DNA of 64,000 bases, from assembly GCF_004022465.1 (NCBI RefSeq), contig NZ_SAVA01000002.1:124001-188000 (forward strand). Direction: 5' to 3'. Shown here piece after piece: positions 9,042 to 16,406 of this stretch (position 1 is its first letter; the number at the start of each line of letters is the position of its first letter). This stretch comes from Rhodobacter huangdaonensis (GTDB lineage: Bacteria > Pseudomonadota > Alphaproteobacteria > Rhodobacterales > Rhodobacteraceae). The notes under the pieces were generated by a model. That model made no database searches. It saw nothing but the letters and a program-made list of their open reading frames with translations, and was not told the DNA's origin. The position numbers were made by a program, and so were the translations under genes.

Positions 9042-9378
9042 TCCCGGTTTGATCCTTTTGCGACGATGAATGCCACTTGCGCGCAAGAGTATCATGCTTG
9101 CCGAAGATATGGTAGCGCCAGTCCGGAATAGGTCTTTGTGTCTTCCCATGTTTGCAATCGCCCGCCTCATCAGCCGTCAAATCCAGCCGCGCTTCGCGGC
9201 GCGGGCGGCTGGTGAGCTGCCCTGGGCGAGCATCTGCGCCCGGTTCGATCCACCGCGGGGGCAGTAGCTCCTTGCCGCCGCGCCGCGACTTACAGCTGGT
9301 CGCCAGGACTGACGGCATCCTGGCGGCCGTATGCAGCCGCGCCCGCTTTCTCCTTTTCGCGTGCAACGGAAATCACTC
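9042..9378. other. divergent intergenic region araC-like / leuA
   Basis: A 337-bp region that should hold the promoters of both divergent genes. A GC-rich inverted repeat lies around 9184-9212 (AGCCGCGCTTCGCGG). I see no leucine-rich leader peptide or clear attenuator before leuA. No gene is recognised. Confidence 0.5.
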
Positions 9379-11043
9379 ATGTTGAAAAACCCGGAAACCA
9401 AATACCGTCCCTTCATCGCGCCTGTCGATCTGCCGGATCGGCAATGGCCGTCGCGGCGCCTGACCGTAGCGCCACGCTGGCTGTCCACCGACCTGCGCGA
9501 CGGCAACCAGGCGCTGGCCAATCCGATGGGCGTGGAACGCAAGCAGCGCTTCTACGACATGCTGGTCGCGATCGGTTTCAAGGAAATCGAGATCGCCTTT
9601 CCCTCGGCGTCGCAGACCGAATTCGACTTCGTTCGCCGGCTGATTGAGGGGGACAGAATTCCGGATGATGTGACGATTCAGGTTCTGACCCAATCGCGGA
9701 CGGATCTGATCGCCCGGACCTTTGAATCGCTGGACGGTGCCCACCACGCCATTGTCCATCTCTATAATGCCACGGCGCCGCTGTTCCGGCGTGTGGTCTT
9801 CGGCATGGAGCGAGATGAAATCGTTGATCTGGCGGTCACGGGCGTCACCGCGATGCTCGAGGAGAGCCTGAAACGCCCCGAGACCGCCTGGACTTTCGAG
9901 TATTCGCCTGAGACCTTCTGCTTCACGGAGCCCGACTTCGCGCTCGACATCTGCGAGCGTGTGCTTGACGTGTGGCAGCCCACCCCCGAACGCCCGGCAA
10001 TTCTGAACCTGCCGGCGACGGTCGAAGTCGCGATGCCGAACGTCTATGCCGATCAGATCGAATGGTTCTGCCGCCACATCTCGCGGCGGGATGCGGTCGT
10101 CATCAGCGTTCATCCCCACAATGATCGTGGCACAGGAGTCGCTGCGGCCGAGCAGGCACTGCTTGCCGGTGCGGATCGCGTAGAAGGCTGCCTGTTCGGC
10201 AATGGCGAGCGAACCGGAAACGTGGATCTCGTGACCACGGCGCTGAACTTCTACACGCAGGGGATTGATCCCGGCCTGTCCTTCCCGGCGATGCGCCAGG
10301 TCGTGGAAGCTGTCGAGCATTGCAACGGCATCCCTGTTCATCCCAGGCATCCCTATGCCGGAGAACTGGTGCATACGGCCTTTTCCGGATCGCATCAGGA
10401 CGCCATCCGCAAGGGGTTCGTCGCGCAGGAACAGCGCAACGAAGGCATATGGGAGATGCCGTATCTGCCGATAGATCCGGTGGATATCGGCGAGACCTAC
10501 GAGGCCGTCATCCGTGTCAACAGCCAGTCCGGCAAGGGCGGCGTCGCCTGGGTCATAGAGCAGGATCGGGGCCTGAAGCTGCCCAAGCGTATGCAGTCAG
10601 ATTTCAGCGCGCAGGTGCAGAAGCTGGCCGACCATATCGGACGTGAACTCGACGCCGCTGACATCTGGCAGTGCTTTGAGAACGGCTATTTGCCACGTCC
10701 GACCGATCGGTTCGTGCTCGTGGATTACGAGGAGACCGGGCCGGCGGGGCAGCGGTTGTTCGTGGGCCGCATCGCCGTCGACGGAGGGCTCTGCTCTCTC
10801 TCCGGGCGAGGCAATGGCCTGGTCTCCAGGGTTGTGGCCGCACTCGAGGAAGCGGGCGGTCCTTTGGTGGACGTTGCTGACTACCAGGAACACGCCATCG
10901 GTCACGGCGTCAGCGCGCAAGCGGCAGCCTATGTCGAATGCCGCACAACGGATGGCCGAACGGTGTTCGGCGCGGGCATTGATCCCGATGTTGCCACGGC
11001 ATCCGTCCGGGCGCTTTTGAGTGCCGCCAACAACATGGGGTAG
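9379..11043 (+). CDS. leuA: 2-isopropylmalate synthase
   Basis: A 554-residue enzyme condensing acetyl-CoA with 2-ketoisovalerate, the first committed step of leucine synthesis. The start at 9379 (MLKNPETKYRPF) is preferred over the upstream in-frame ATG at 9331 because the family begins here. The HMGL-like TIM barrel shows STDLRDGNQAL (metal/substrate loop), HPHNDRGTGVAAAEQALLAGADRVEG and GNGERTGNVDL. The C-terminal LeuA allosteric dimer domain (about 430-554) ends in VFGAGIDPDVATASVRALLSA. It belongs to the longer LeuA class with R-W-P-S near the N-terminus. It stands alone, without leuB/leuC/leuD, in an IS-rich region, so it may be a second, acquired copy. Confidence 0.93.
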   Translation: MLKNPETKYRPFIAPVDLPDRQWPSRRLTVAPRWLSTDLRDGNQALANPMGVERKQRFYDMLVAIGFKEIEIAFPSASQTEFDFVRRLIEGDRIPDDVTIQVLTQSRTDLIARTFESLDGAHHAIVHLYNATAPLFRRVVFGMERDEIVDLAVTGVTAMLEESLKRPETAWTFEYSPETFCFTEPDFALDICERVLDVWQPTPERPAILNLPATVEVAMPNVYADQIEWFCRHISRRDAVVISVHPHNDRGTGVAAAEQALLAGADRVEGCLFGNGERTGNVDLVTTALNFYTQGIDPGLSFPAMRQVVEAVEHCNGIPVHPRHPYAGELVHTAFSGSHQDAIRKGFVAQEQRNEGIWEMPYLPIDPVDIGETYEAVIRVNSQSGKGGVAWVIEQDRGLKLPKRMQSDFSAQVQKLADHIGRELDAADIWQCFENGYLPRPTDRFVLVDYEETGPAGQRLFVGRIAVDGGLCSLSGRGNGLVSRVVAALEEAGGPLVDVADYQEHAIGHGVSAQAAAYVECRTTDGRTVFGAGIDPDVATASVRALLSAANNMG

Positions 11044-11381
11044 GGTGTTGCGCCCTGACTTACGAACGCAGCCGGAGTGAAAGGCAGTCGCTATGGAGAT
11101 GGTCGACAAAATGCGACAGGTCCGGCTCGCGCCGGGCGCTCACCGCATCGACCGGAACAAGGTCTCGTCCGTGCGCGCCAACGAGTTCGCGGCTGACCGC
11201 TTCGTCGTCGACACCGTTCACACCGCCACCCCCGCCAACTGCCAGCTGCAACAGCCTATGCGCTGCTGCTTGCCACGATGGAGGCGGCGAGGGAGGCGGC
11301 CAAAGGATACCGCCGGCACCACGCCCTCGCGCCAAGCGGAATGACCAAGGCGATCTGCTCGAAGATATCTTCCTGTCTTGG
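11044..11381. other. intergenic stretch without a recognisable gene
   Basis: These 338 bp lie between the leuA stop and the stop of the DUF6616-like gene. Short frames exist (for example 11093-11344 on the plus strand) but none resembles a known family or has convincing codon use. No terminator with a T-run is evident. Confidence 0.5.
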
Positions 11382-11729
11382 CTACCGCTGCGCGGCTTCG
11401 CTGAGCTGCGCGAGATGGCCGGCCAGATCGGTTGCGTCGCCACCGGCATTGACGGTTTCGAAATAGTCGTGCCAGCCCGATTGCGCGATGCCGGACACGA
11501 GCGCGTCGAGCGCCGCGTCGTCGGGGCAGCGCCACACTGCAAAGAATGTCTGTGGCGCGGCATGCAGTTTGGTCTGATCGACCTTGCCCAGAGCAAGAGC
11601 CTCCACCCCGAGGGAAGATAAGGCAGGCATAGCGGAACCGATGGCTGCAAGGAACCGTTGGCGCTCCTCGGCAGAGAGGCCCAGCCATGCCGGTTTCGGC
11701 GTGTAGAGCTCGGCGAGATAGTGGGGCAT
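11382..11729 (-). CDS. DUF6616-like small protein
   Basis: A 115-residue protein. The ATG at 11729 (MPHYLAELYTPKPAW) is favoured over 11738 because CAGG lies at a good distance upstream. It looks like a ferredoxin-like dimeric alpha/beta-barrel (WRCPDDAALDALVSGIAQSGWHDYFETVNAGG), a shape common in small stress-related or monooxygenase-like proteins; no function is known. It is the third gene of an operon after the MarR regulator and the DNA alkylation repair gene, with 14 bp to the latter's stop, so a role in the same response is inferred. Confidence 0.65.
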   Translation of the reverse strand: MPHYLAELYTPKPAWLGLSAEERQRFLAAIGSAMPALSSLGVEALALGKVDQTKLHAAPQTFFAVWRCPDDAALDALVSGIAQSGWHDYFETVNAGGDATDLAGHLAQLSEAAQR

Positions 11730-11743
11730 GAAACGCATCCTGA

Positions 11744-12526
11744 TCAGTGTTGGAAAGCGGGAGGGATCGACCGAAGGGCGCGCTTGCAGATGCGCGCGGT
11801 TGCGGGTGTCGGGCTTTCGGCAGACCAGCGGGCGCAGAGCGCCTGCACCCAATCGGGGTGATCCTTGCCGGCATCGTTCAGCCAGTTGCCCACCGAATCC
11901 TGCACATAGCCGGAGGGGTCCGCACGAAGCGGTTCGAGAATCGCAAGTCCGGGCTGCGGCTCTGCCTTGAGTGCCGCGATATGCGGGCACCACACGCCGC
12001 GCGGACGGATCGCTTCCGAGGCGAAACGCCGAATGCGCTCCGACGGGGCGGCGGTCCAGTCGGCCAGAATGGCGATGGCGCCTTCGAGGTCAGCGACAAG
12101 ATGCGGCCGGACAGCCATCCAGGACCATTCCCGGACACCGAAATGCCGGTCATCGGCATAGGGCCGGATGGCTGCGAGCCGGTCGCGCAGGGGCATGCTG
12201 GCCGCACCGATCATAAAGCAGGCCCAGCCGCGCGCGGTATCCGATTGGTGCCGCCCAAGCCGGTCGAGTGCGGTGTCGCCAAGCTCCCGCCGGATCAGTC
12301 GCGCGGCAAGCGACATGCGCCCGGATATGCCTGTTGCTGCGCCACGCTCCATTTCGGCCAGGGCGTCCGTGCCGATTTCCGGCAGGGCATTGCGCAAGAG
12401 TATCGCGAAATCGACCGCCAGACATTCGGTCAGTGTCGCGGCCTCAGCCGTTCCGGCGTTGAGACGGGCGAGGCGATCCGGGGCAATATCCTTGATGCCG
12501 CGCCCCCGGGGCTTCGCGCCGCTCAT
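11744..12526 (-). CDS. DNA alkylation repair protein (AlkC/AlkD HEAT-like)
   Basis: A 260-residue helical-repeat protein. The family removes bulky or methylated bases (3-methyladenine, 7-methylguanine) by glycosylase action with a HEAT-like repeat fold. Visible family features are a Trp-rich segment (HFGVREWSWMAVRPHL) and the conserved block YVQDSVGNWLNDAGKDHPDWV near the C-terminus. The start overlaps the MarR stop (ATGA), so it is translationally coupled to that regulator. Confidence in the superfamily is good; AlkC versus AlkD is less clear. Confidence 0.82.
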   Translation of the reverse strand: MSGAKPRGRGIKDIAPDRLARLNAGTAEAATLTECLAVDFAILLRNALPEIGTDALAEMERGAATGISGRMSLAARLIRRELGDTALDRLGRHQSDTARGWACFMIGAASMPLRDRLAAIRPYADDRHFGVREWSWMAVRPHLVADLEGAIAILADWTAAPSERIRRFASEAIRPRGVWCPHIAALKAEPQPGLAILEPLRADPSGYVQDSVGNWLNDAGKDHPDWVQALCARWSAESPTPATARICKRALRSIPPAFQH

Positions 12527-13053
12527 GCGCGCGCATCCGTGTCCTGGCCGACCGGCTGCCTGCGGGGGCCCAGATTTCGCCAGATACGTTCCAACAGGTC
12601 ATTCAGCGTCTTGCGTTCGTTTGCGGTAAAGCCTTCAAACAGGGACGCGACCCATTCGGTATGCTCGTTGAACAGATCACGCGCCATCTTCTGGCCAGCT
12701 TCGGTCAATGCGACGGCGATCTTGCGCCGGTCTTCGAGGCCGCCGCGCCGGGCGATAAACCCGTCACGTTCGAGGCCGTCGAGAAGCCCGGTGATCGTCG
12801 CCCGGGTCACGCCCGCACGTTCGGCCAGTTCATGCGGCGACAGCCCGTCTGGCTTGTCGCACAGAAGAAACAGCAGAACGAACTTGCCTTCGGAAAGGCG
12901 ATGCCGCGCTAGCCGGATGGCACAATCGCGATCAATCGCGCCAGTCAATGCCAACAGTTCGAAGCACGCGCGGATGTTGTCCGTCGGCGCGATAGCCCGA
13001 CGTTCAGCCTCCTCCAGCAACGCCATGTGTTTTTGCTCAAGCTCTTTTTTCAT
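12523..13053 (-). CDS. MarR-family transcriptional regulator
   Basis: A 176-residue winged-helix repressor starting at ATG 13053 (MKKELEQKHMALLEEAE). A longer frame to 13167 is not supported, since it enters an IS end. The wing-helix module reads LSPHELAERAGVTRATITGLLDGLERDGFIARRGG, followed by the DRRKIAVALTEAG wing typical of MarR. It heads an operon with the alkylation repair gene and the DUF6616-like gene. An imperfect inverted repeat overlapping its start codon suggests autoregulation, perhaps relieved by an electrophile or alkylating compound. Confidence 0.88.
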   Translation of the reverse strand: MKKELEQKHMALLEEAERRAIAPTDNIRACFELLALTGAIDRDCAIRLARHRLSEGKFVLLFLLCDKPDGLSPHELAERAGVTRATITGLLDGLERDGFIARRGGLEDRRKIAVALTEAGQKMARDLFNEHTEWVASLFEGFTANERKTLNDLLERIWRNLGPRRQPVGQDTDARA

Positions 13054-13079
13054 AAGGTGCCGAATAATATGGCGCCTAA
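13053..13079. promoter_or_regulatory. imperfect inverted repeat, candidate MarR operator
   Basis: TAAGGTGCC and GGCGCCTAA (7 of 9 positions symmetric) flank the AT-rich spacer GAATAATAT. The repeat overlaps the marR-like start codon. Position and symmetry fit an autoregulatory MarR site; there is no experimental support. Confidence 0.45.
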
Positions 13080-13119
13080 CTATTGTCAACCATTCTGACC
13101 GGCACTGGCGCAAACTCAG

Positions 13120-13320
13120 GGCCCTGTTGCATCGGCCCTGGCCCGCCACCTGCCCTGGAGAAAGCATTCTGCCGAGCCCGTTGCATCCGGATTTTCCCGT
13201 TCTGGTCGAGGGGCATGCGGGGGAGGGGGCATGAACAAACCCAAGCCCGCCCGATACCGCATGACGAACTGGTCCGCCTCCAGCGATGCCCTCGGGAAGC
13301 GCGGGGCGCTGCGGATCTCT
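13120..13320 (+). mobile_element. left-end remnant of an IS5-family element
   Basis: It begins with the terminal-repeat-like GGCCCTGTTGCATCGGCC. The transposase start at 13231 reads MNKPKPARYRMTNWSASSDALGKRGAL, matching the common IS5 N-terminus. Similarity stops at about 13310; what follows to 13508 is open on the plus strand but unrecognised. No right end is seen. Confidence 0.7.
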
Positions 13321-13559
13321 CTATCCGCTGCGGCCTCTTCGGCCATACCGTTCCGCGCGAATGCTACGGCGACGGTGCGTCTTTCGAAATGCAGTGCGAC
13401 CTGCTGCTGCTGATCGCGCCCTGGGAGCTCGGCGGGCGCATCATCGGAGGAATGCCGGGCCGGGCCGACGCCATATGGTTCGACATCGCAATCGTATTCC
13501 GGGAATAGCCCGATGCTGCGATCCGCACCTTTCCGCCGCGAGATCAGCAAGGCCTCCCG

Positions 13560-13739
13560 TCACTTTCCCTTCCTGATGTGCAGGAAGTGGAGCCCGAGGC
13601 CGAAGACCATCCAGAACAGCGCCGCCCCATAGCTCTCTGCGATGGCGTCCGCTGGAAGCCGCACCCCGTACACCAGAGGCACGACCATTGCCATGATGCC
13701 GAGAAGCGCCCCAAGATAGAACAGGAACGTGCCCATCAT
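13560..13739 (-). CDS. small unknown membrane protein
   Basis: A 59-residue protein with two hydrophobic segments: FLFYLGALLGIMAMVVPLVYG (about residues 5-25) and YGAALFWMVFGLGLHFLHI (about 37-55), ending in a basic RKGK tail. The ATG overlaps the stop of the preceding gene (ATGA), so translational coupling is likely. Not recognised; probably a two-pass inner-membrane peptide. Confidence 0.55.
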   Translation of the reverse strand: MMGTFLFYLGALLGIMAMVVPLVYGVRLPADAIAESYGAALFWMVFGLGLHFLHIRKGK

Positions 13740-14044
13740 TCCCGATCCCCCCAGCTGATCTCGAGCCAGACGTCGGCGAATTGACGGTCTTCGCTGCGGG
13801 TGTTGAGCCGATAGCCCGCGCCCACAACAGCCTCATGGACACCAGCCACATTGAATTCGGCTGAGGAACCTCTGACGGTGACCAAATTTCCCGGAACGCG
13901 GGTGCTCTTTGTGCCGGGGCGCGCCTCCTGCCCGATGATCGCGCTCAGGTCCGCCAGAACGGCGGGCGCCCGGAGCGCCGGATCAGGGGCGCGCGCTTTC
14001 CCGGCTGTGATCAGATCGGTGAAGCCCTCGATTTTATCGGTCAT
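13736..14044 (-). CDS. unknown 102-residue protein
   Basis: Starts at ATG 14044 (MTDKIEGFTDLITAG) with AGGAG eight bases upstream. It is a soluble acidic/mixed protein with no recognised domain; the C-terminal part ends in FADVWLEISWGDRE. It is coupled to the downstream 59-residue membrane protein by an ATGA overlap. The same frame is open upstream into an ASCH-like remnant, so a fused form starting at 14299 cannot be excluded. Confidence 0.5.
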   Translation of the reverse strand: MTDKIEGFTDLITAGKARAPDPALRAPAVLADLSAIIGQEARPGTKSTRVPGNLVTVRGSSAEFNVAGVHEAVVGAGYRLNTRSEDRQFADVWLEISWGDRE

Positions 14045-14047
14045 CGT

Positions 14048-14299
14048 CGTTCTCTCCTGAGGTCGCGGGCCGGCACCGGTCGTGTTCGTCCGCGTGGCAC
14101 GGGTCTTTCCAGCCTTCTGCTGGCCCCGTTCCCGGCGCATCAGCGCATCGATCATCGCGGCATGGACACCGACCGGCCCCCGGAAGCTGGCGCTCCGGTT
14201 GCAGTTTCCCTCGCCCTTTCCGGCATGGAGGACGGCCCATGCCCACGGCTGGCGGATCGACTGCACCTTGAATGGGAGGTCCGGATATGAACGGATCAT
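14048..14299 (-). pseudogene. ASCH-domain protein, truncated
   Basis: From ATG 14299 the frame encodes KVQSIRQPWAWAVLHAGKG, then FRGPVGVHAA, the N-terminal signature of ASCH-domain (RNA-binding-like) proteins. The expected downstream part of the domain is missing; low-complexity Arg/Thr sequence follows and runs in frame into the 102-residue gene. Either a truncation or an unusual fusion. The ATG overlaps the stop of the upstream frame at 14296. Confidence 0.5.
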
Positions 14300-14460
14300 G
14301 CCGCGCTTCCGATCTCCGCCAAGCGTTCGGTGTCAACGTCATCGCGCCACTTCGCGGTGCGCCAGCCCTGCTTGTAGAGGTCATCGGGCGCGTCGACCTC
14401 ACCCTTCGGCGGTATGTGGTGCGGGTTTTCGTACTGCGTTCCAACTCGGACATCGGTCTG
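14296..14460 (-). pseudogene. fragment of an unknown small gene
   Basis: A coding-like stretch (VGTQYENPHHIPPKGEVDAP, then WRTAKWRDDVDTERLAEIGSAA) ends in a TGA that overlaps the ASCH start. No ATG, GTG or TTG stands in frame at its head; the nearest ATG (14449) is in another frame, suggesting a frameshift or lost start. Not recognised. Confidence 0.35.
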
Positions 14461-14783
14461 ACCTTGCGGAAATGGACGGAGAAGAGAGGGGCGGGAGAGC
14501 CCCGAGTTTCGCGGAGGCCTTCTTTGCCAGTTTGAGGCAAGGAGGCGATGAAGGGCATTGCGGCCTGGCTGCGGCGCGCGCCACGGCGTGCTCTTCTCCG
14601 GCCAGATCGGCAGTGCCCCGCGGTTTCGTCGCGGTATTGCTGGATTTCCGGATCGCGGCGCGGACGGGCTCATCCCGGCCTCTGCAGTGCATGGCTCCGG
14701 GCTCTGAGACGTGCCGGGGAAACCGCCGCCCCAGCGCCGAGACGATGCGCGCAGACCTGTGATAATGCGTTGGAAAACAAGAA

Positions 14784-14822
14784 GTCAACAATTGTTGACA
14801 TTCGGCATTGCTGCTGTATCTT
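14784..14822 (+). promoter_or_regulatory. operator-like palindrome overlapping a promoter
   Basis: GTCAACAATTGTTGAC (14784-14799) is a perfect 16-bp palindrome. Its right half forms the -35 TTGACA (14795-14800), followed by a 16-bp spacer and TATCTT (14817-14822). The site in front of the exporter operon at 20255-20270 has the same half-sites, spacer length and promoter geometry, so both are probably bound by the TetR regulator at 20299. Confidence 0.55.
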
Positions 14823-15293
14823 TCTTCGTGCTGCGACGGGCGTGATGGAGCGCAGATCTCCGTCAGAGGGCGCGACCACGCCCGCCGCGGCGGCCTCCCC
14901 CGAGGCAAGCATCCCCCCCCTGCCGATCCGGTCTCCATGCCGGGTCGGCCTTTTGACGGGGGGCTCGCCGCGATCACGGCCAGCCATGGTCCTGTCCTCC
15001 TTGGGGGCGGGGGCGCCGGGCTCCATGTTGTCAGCCGGTTGGCATCGCGGTGCCCCGACGGCACCGTGGCCGACGATCCGTGCGCGCGGGCATTTCTCGA
15101 TGGGGGCGGGGAGCAAGGACGCCATCTGTGCGACCCGGCTCCGCTGGCCGTTCGGGGCCGCAGGCATACGGGGGCCGGGCAGTCCCTGCCGGCCGCGGCG
15201 GTGCGGGCGGCACGCGCATGTCGGCGCGGCGGGGTCTGGGCGGCACGCGCATGTCGACGCAGGCAAGCTGCGCGGGGACGAGGGGCCTGCGCC
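14823..15293. other. region without a recognisable gene
   Basis: Several long GC-driven frames are open on both strands (for example 14808-15413 plus, 14670-15266 minus), but none looks like a protein family. A 19-bp direct repeat GGGCGGCACGCGCATGTCG lies at 15205-15223 and 15238-15256. On the plus strand the stretch is downstream of the promoter at 14795-14822 and runs into the 3' end of the exporter operon. Confidence 0.45.
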
Positions 15294-16406
15294 TCACTGC
15301 AGGAATCTCCGGAACCGCCCGAGTGCCAGCCAGAACAGCACTGCACCGATCGCCGCGAGCGCGGCGAACTGCGGCCAGACCACCGCAAACCCGGCGCCGC
15401 GGAACAGGATTGACTGCGACAACATGATGAAATGCGTCGTCGGCGCCAGAAGCATGATGTTCTGGATCAGCTCGGGCATGCTTTCGCGCGGCGTCAGACC
15501 GCCCGACAGCACCTGCAGCGGCAGCATGACCAGCATCATCAGCAGGCCGAACTGCGGCATCGAGCCGGCAGCGGTGGCGAGAAAGATGCCGAGCGCCGTC
15601 ATCGCGAAGAGCATCAGCACCGCCCCCGCCATGAACAGCCCGACCGAACCGAGGATCGGCACCGCCAGCAGCCCCTGCACCACGAAGGCAATCGCCAGAC
15701 CGGAGGCGATCAGCACCACGAACCCCATCGACCAGACCTTGGAGAGCATGATCTCGGCCGCGGTGATCGGCATCACCAGCAGATGCTCGATCGTGCCATG
15801 TTCCTTCTCGCGGATCAGCGCGGCGCCGGTGAGCACGATCGACAGCATCATGATCGCCTGCACGACGTTGTTGATCGCACCGAACCAGACCGGATCGAGG
15901 TTCTGGTTATAGCGCGCCCGCAGCGTCAGGCCGACCTGCAGGCTGCCGGCCGCGCGGTAACGCGCGACATATTCGGAAACCTCGCTGGTCACGATCTGCT
16001 GGATGTAGCTGTTGCCGGTGAAGGCCTGGCTCATCCGCGTGGCATCGACGTTGAGCTGGATCGCGGGGACCTTGCCCGCCAGAACGTCGCGTTCGAAATC
16101 GGGCGGGATGTCAAGGGCGAAGGTGTCGAGCCCGGCATCCATCCGGCGGTCCATCTCCGAGGTGGTGATCCGGTTCGGGGGCACGAAATAGGGGGGGTAG
16201 AAGGCGTCGAAGATCCGTCCCGAGAGATGCGAACGGTCCTCGTCCACGATCGAGATCGCCGCGCTCGACAACGCATCCGGCATCGCCTTCGAGGAGGAAT
16301 AGATCGACAGCGAGAAGGAATAGACGATCAGCACCAGCATGACCGGATCGCGCAGCAGGCCGCGCAACTCCTTCACCCCGAGCTGCCAGACATTGCGCAG
16401 GTCCAT
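15294..16406 (-). CDS. ABC-2 type exporter permease (YhhJ-like)
   Basis: A 370-residue permease. One N-terminal membrane segment (LLRDPVMLVLIVYSFSLSIY) is followed by a large periplasmic domain (about 45-170) and five C-terminal membrane segments. Between these is the coupling sequence ALIREKEHGTIEHLLVMPITAAEI, characteristic of ABC-2 permeases of the YhhJ/YbhS/YbhR class. Its start directly abuts the stop of the RbbA-like gene. It is the last gene of the hlyD-rbbA-yhhJ operon and probably forms the second half of the membrane pore. Confidence 0.9.
   Translation of the reverse strand: MDLRNVWQLGVKELRGLLRDPVMLVLIVYSFSLSIYSSSKAMPDALSSAAISIVDEDRSHLSGRIFDAFYPPYFVPPNRITTSEMDRRMDAGLDTFALDIPPDFERDVLAGKVPAIQLNVDATRMSQAFTGNSYIQQIVTSEVSEYVARYRAAGSLQVGLTLRARYNQNLDPVWFGAINNVVQAIMMLSIVLTGAALIREKEHGTIEHLLVMPITAAEIMLSKVWSMGFVVLIASGLAIAFVVQGLLAVPILGSVGLFMAGAVLMLFAMTALGIFLATAAGSMPQFGLLMMLVMLPLQVLSGGLTPRESMPELIQNIMLLAPTTHFIMLSQSILFRGAGFAVVWPQFAALAAIGAVLFWLALGRFRRFLQ

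Noticed and set aside
14808..15413. Plus-strand frame downstream of the second operator.
   Set aside because: Arg/Gly/Ala-rich translation without domain likeness, and it overlaps the permease gene; the region is reported as gene-less.
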